Origin: Thalassobaculaceae bacterium
GTDB lineage: Bacteria > Pseudomonadota > Alphaproteobacteria > Thalassobaculales > Thalassobaculaceae
Direction of reading: 5' to 3'
DNA: 64,000 bases
Assembly (NCBI GenBank): GCA_029212785.1
Contig: JARGOG010000009.1
Location: forward strand, 1 to 64,000
Shown here: positions 62,819 through 64,000 of the stretch, one piece after another
How positions within the stretch are numbered: the stretch's first letter is position 1
How the letters are laid out: the number at the start of each line of letters is the position of its first letter
The notes under the pieces: generated by a model
Told to the model about the DNA's origin: nothing
Seen by the model: only the letters and a program-made list of their open reading frames with translations
Database searches by the model: none
Program-made: the position numbers and the translations under genes

Positions 62819-63688
62819 TCAGCCGCCCTTTGTCCCGTCGCGGACGATCTCGACGATCTGAGACAGGTCGTCGCCGGACCGTCCCTGGAACGTCCCGTGC
62901 AGCATCACCAGCCGTGCCGCCTGGCACACCCACATGGGTACGCCGAGCGCCTCGCCCTGTTCGATCGCCAGGTTCACGTCCTTCATCAGGATCTCGATGG
63001 TGGCACCGAAATCGTAGGTGCCGGGGAGGATGTTGCTCGGGAAGACATGGGTGGTCGCGAAGTTCTTGCCGGTGCCGTTGTTGAGGACCTGAAGCATGGT
63101 CTCGGGCGCGATGCCGCCCTTTTCGGCCATGGTCATCGCTTCCGAGGTGGCGACCAGGGCGACCGCCAGCAGGATGTTGTTGGTCAACTTCATGGTCTGG
63201 GCGGCGCCGGGCCTGTCGCCGGCCACCACGACCGTCGGCCCCCAGGCGCGGAACACCGGGTCGAGCCTGGCGACGGTCGCGGCGTCGCCGGATACCATGA
63301 CGGCCAACGTGCCGGCGGCGGCACCGGCGGGTCCGCCGCTGATCGGCGCGTCGATGACGGTGACGCCGGCCGCCGCGCAGGTCCGCTCGATCTCGTCGAC
63401 GAAGGGGCCGCCGACGGTGCATGTGTTCACCAGTGTCTTGAGCACGCCGCCGGACAGCAGGCTGTCGAGGGCCTGCCGGAAGATCGCGAGTGTCGGCAGC
63501 GAGACGACGATCGTGTCGCAGGCGGCGGCAAGTTCCCGCGGAGATCCGGCGCGGCGCGCCTGACGGTCCAGAAGCGGTTGCATGGCCTCTTCTCGGATAT
63601 CGTGGACCCAGACCTCGTGTCCGGCATCGAGCAGCTTTTCCGCCATGGGGCGGCCCATGTTGCCGATGCCGAGATAGCCGATGCGCAT
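62819..63688 (-). CDS. 3-hydroxyisobutyrate dehydrogenase-family oxidoreductase
   Basis: A 289-residue NAD(P)-dependent beta-hydroxyacid dehydrogenase. The N-terminal dinucleotide motif is GYLGIGNMGRPMAEKLL, the substrate loop DAPISGGPAGAAAGTLAVMV, and the catalytic Lys167 lies in MKLTNN. Family members oxidise 3-hydroxyisobutyrate, tartronate semialdehyde or similar acids. It is followed in the same direction by a second member of this family cut by the window edge, and the pair is likely an operon. Confidence 0.9.
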   Translation of the reverse strand: MRIGYLGIGNMGRPMAEKLLDAGHEVWVHDIREEAMQPLLDRQARRAGSPRELAAACDTIVVSLPTLAIFRQALDSLLSGGVLKTLVNTCTVGGPFVDEIERTCAAAGVTVIDAPISGGPAGAAAGTLAVMVSGDAATVARLDPVFRAWGPTVVVAGDRPGAAQTMKLTNNILLAVALVATSEAMTMAEKGGIAPETMLQVLNNGTGKNFATTHVFPSNILPGTYDFGATIEILMKDVNLAIEQGEALGVPMWVCQAARLVMLHGTFQGRSGDDLSQIVEIVRDGTKGG

Positions 63689-63773
63689 GGTTGTCCTCCC
63701 GTTGGGTGCGGGAGGTTCACCGCGGCCGGGCCGCCGCCTCCCGTGAGTCTTCTTGATTGATCTATAGGGTCGG

Positions 63774-63800
63774 CCCCGCCGGTGCAGTCGGCCGGCGGGG
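63774..63800. terminator. GC-rich hairpin between the two dehydrogenase genes
   Basis: CCCCGCCGG (63774-63782) pairs with CCGGCGGGG (63792-63800) around a 9-base loop. There is no U-run on the minus strand, so it is a weak terminator or processing site between the tandem dehydrogenase genes. Confidence 0.45.
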
Positions 63801-63811
63801 CGCTGTTCCCG

Positions 63812-64000
63812 TTATTTCTTCAGGCGCGGCTTCGCCAGGCCGGCGAGGTCGCAATGGGCGTCGGCCATCGCCGAGAAGTCCTGTCCGCCGTAGCCGCGGG
63901 CGCGGGCGGCGCTGAACATCTCCCGCGCGCTTGCCGCCATCGGCATCGGCACCTTCGCCGCATTGGCCGCCTGGATGATCAACGACAGGTCCTTATGGGC
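63812..64000 (-). CDS. 3-hydroxyisobutyrate dehydrogenase-family protein (3' end, cut by edge)
   Basis: The last 62 codons of a minus-strand gene. The visible end (KDLSLIIQAANAAKVPMPMA, then FSAARARGYGGQDFSAMAD) matches the C-terminal helical domain of the same dehydrogenase family as the downstream gene at 62819. The stop is at 63812-63814. Start and N-terminal domain lie beyond the window. Confidence 0.8.
   Translation of the reverse strand, partial: AHKDLSLIIQAANAAKVPMPMAASAREMFSAARARGYGGQDFSAMADAHCDLAGLAKPRLKK

Noticed and set aside
1-64000. CRISPR arrays, tRNA/rRNA genes, transposases and prophage genes
   Set aside because: No regularly spaced repeats, cloverleaf or rRNA-like sequence, transposase motifs (DDE, HUH) or phage structural genes were recognised by eye.

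Overview
The window reads as the chromosome of a GC-rich alphaproteobacterium, probably a Rhodospirillales-like lineage. This is an inference from the hpnCDE squalene genes, the paired Gbc-type Rieske oxygenase and reductase, Fur-like boxes, TonB receptors and very high GC third positions. Genes are tightly packed, and many neighbours share 4-base ATGA or GTGA overlaps. No rRNA, tRNA, transposase or CRISPR array was seen.

Layout. (1) 1-3.6 kb: the 5' part of a large DUF4347/autotransporter-repeat surface protein that runs off the left edge, divergent from an unrecognised protein with a regulator-like N-terminus. (2) 3.7-10.1 kb, minus strand: an MpaB/Lcp-family oxygenase, a sulfotransferase and a catalase-like heme protein, followed by hpnC-hpnD-hpnE for squalene synthesis. 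(3) 10.2-14.2 kb: an unlinked NMT1/THI5-type binding protein, a 2-oxoglutarate dioxygenase, mtgA and a diaminopropionate ammonia-lyase. (4) 14.3-23.3 kb: an XRE-cupin regulator, amidohydrolase and CobW GTPase on the minus strand, divergent from a complete five-gene dipeptide/oligopeptide-type ABC transporter. (5) 23.4-31.5 kb, minus strand: two subtilases (one with a second, trypsin/V8-like protease domain), a lipoprotein, a small beta-sandwich protein and a PAP2/haloperoxidase-type enzyme. (6) 31.9-44.2 kb, plus strand: a SARP-like regulator, then an LCAT-type lipase, a diheme cytochrome c lipoprotein resembling RoxA/diheme peroxidases, a GMC oxidoreductase fused through a membrane segment to a catalase-like domain, and a patatin with a large membrane insert. 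(7) 44.2-57.5 kb: two complete siderophore/iron ABC importers, two TonB receptors and an AraC regulator, with three palindromes that look like iron-responsive operators. (8) 57.8-64 kb: an IclR regulator, a luciferase-like monooxygenase, a cobalamin riboswitch in front of a Rieske oxygenase and its reductase (glycine-betaine type), then two 3-hydroxyisobutyrate-dehydrogenase-family genes, the second cut by the right edge.

The most unusual content is as follows. The oxidase-catalase fusion sits in a lipase/diheme-cytochrome/patatin cluster. A Rieske demethylase pair appears to be under B12 riboswitch control, which suggests a B12-independent route used when B12 is scarce. One protein carries two serine protease folds. 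An MpaB-like oxygenase, a sulfotransferase and a catalase-like protein lie upstream of squalene synthesis. The same catalase-like family occurs twice, once alone and once fused, and both MpaB/Lcp-like and RoxA-like proteins come from families with known polyisoprenoid oxygenases. A shared theme of lipid or isoprenoid oxidation is therefore possible, but it is inferred and not shown.
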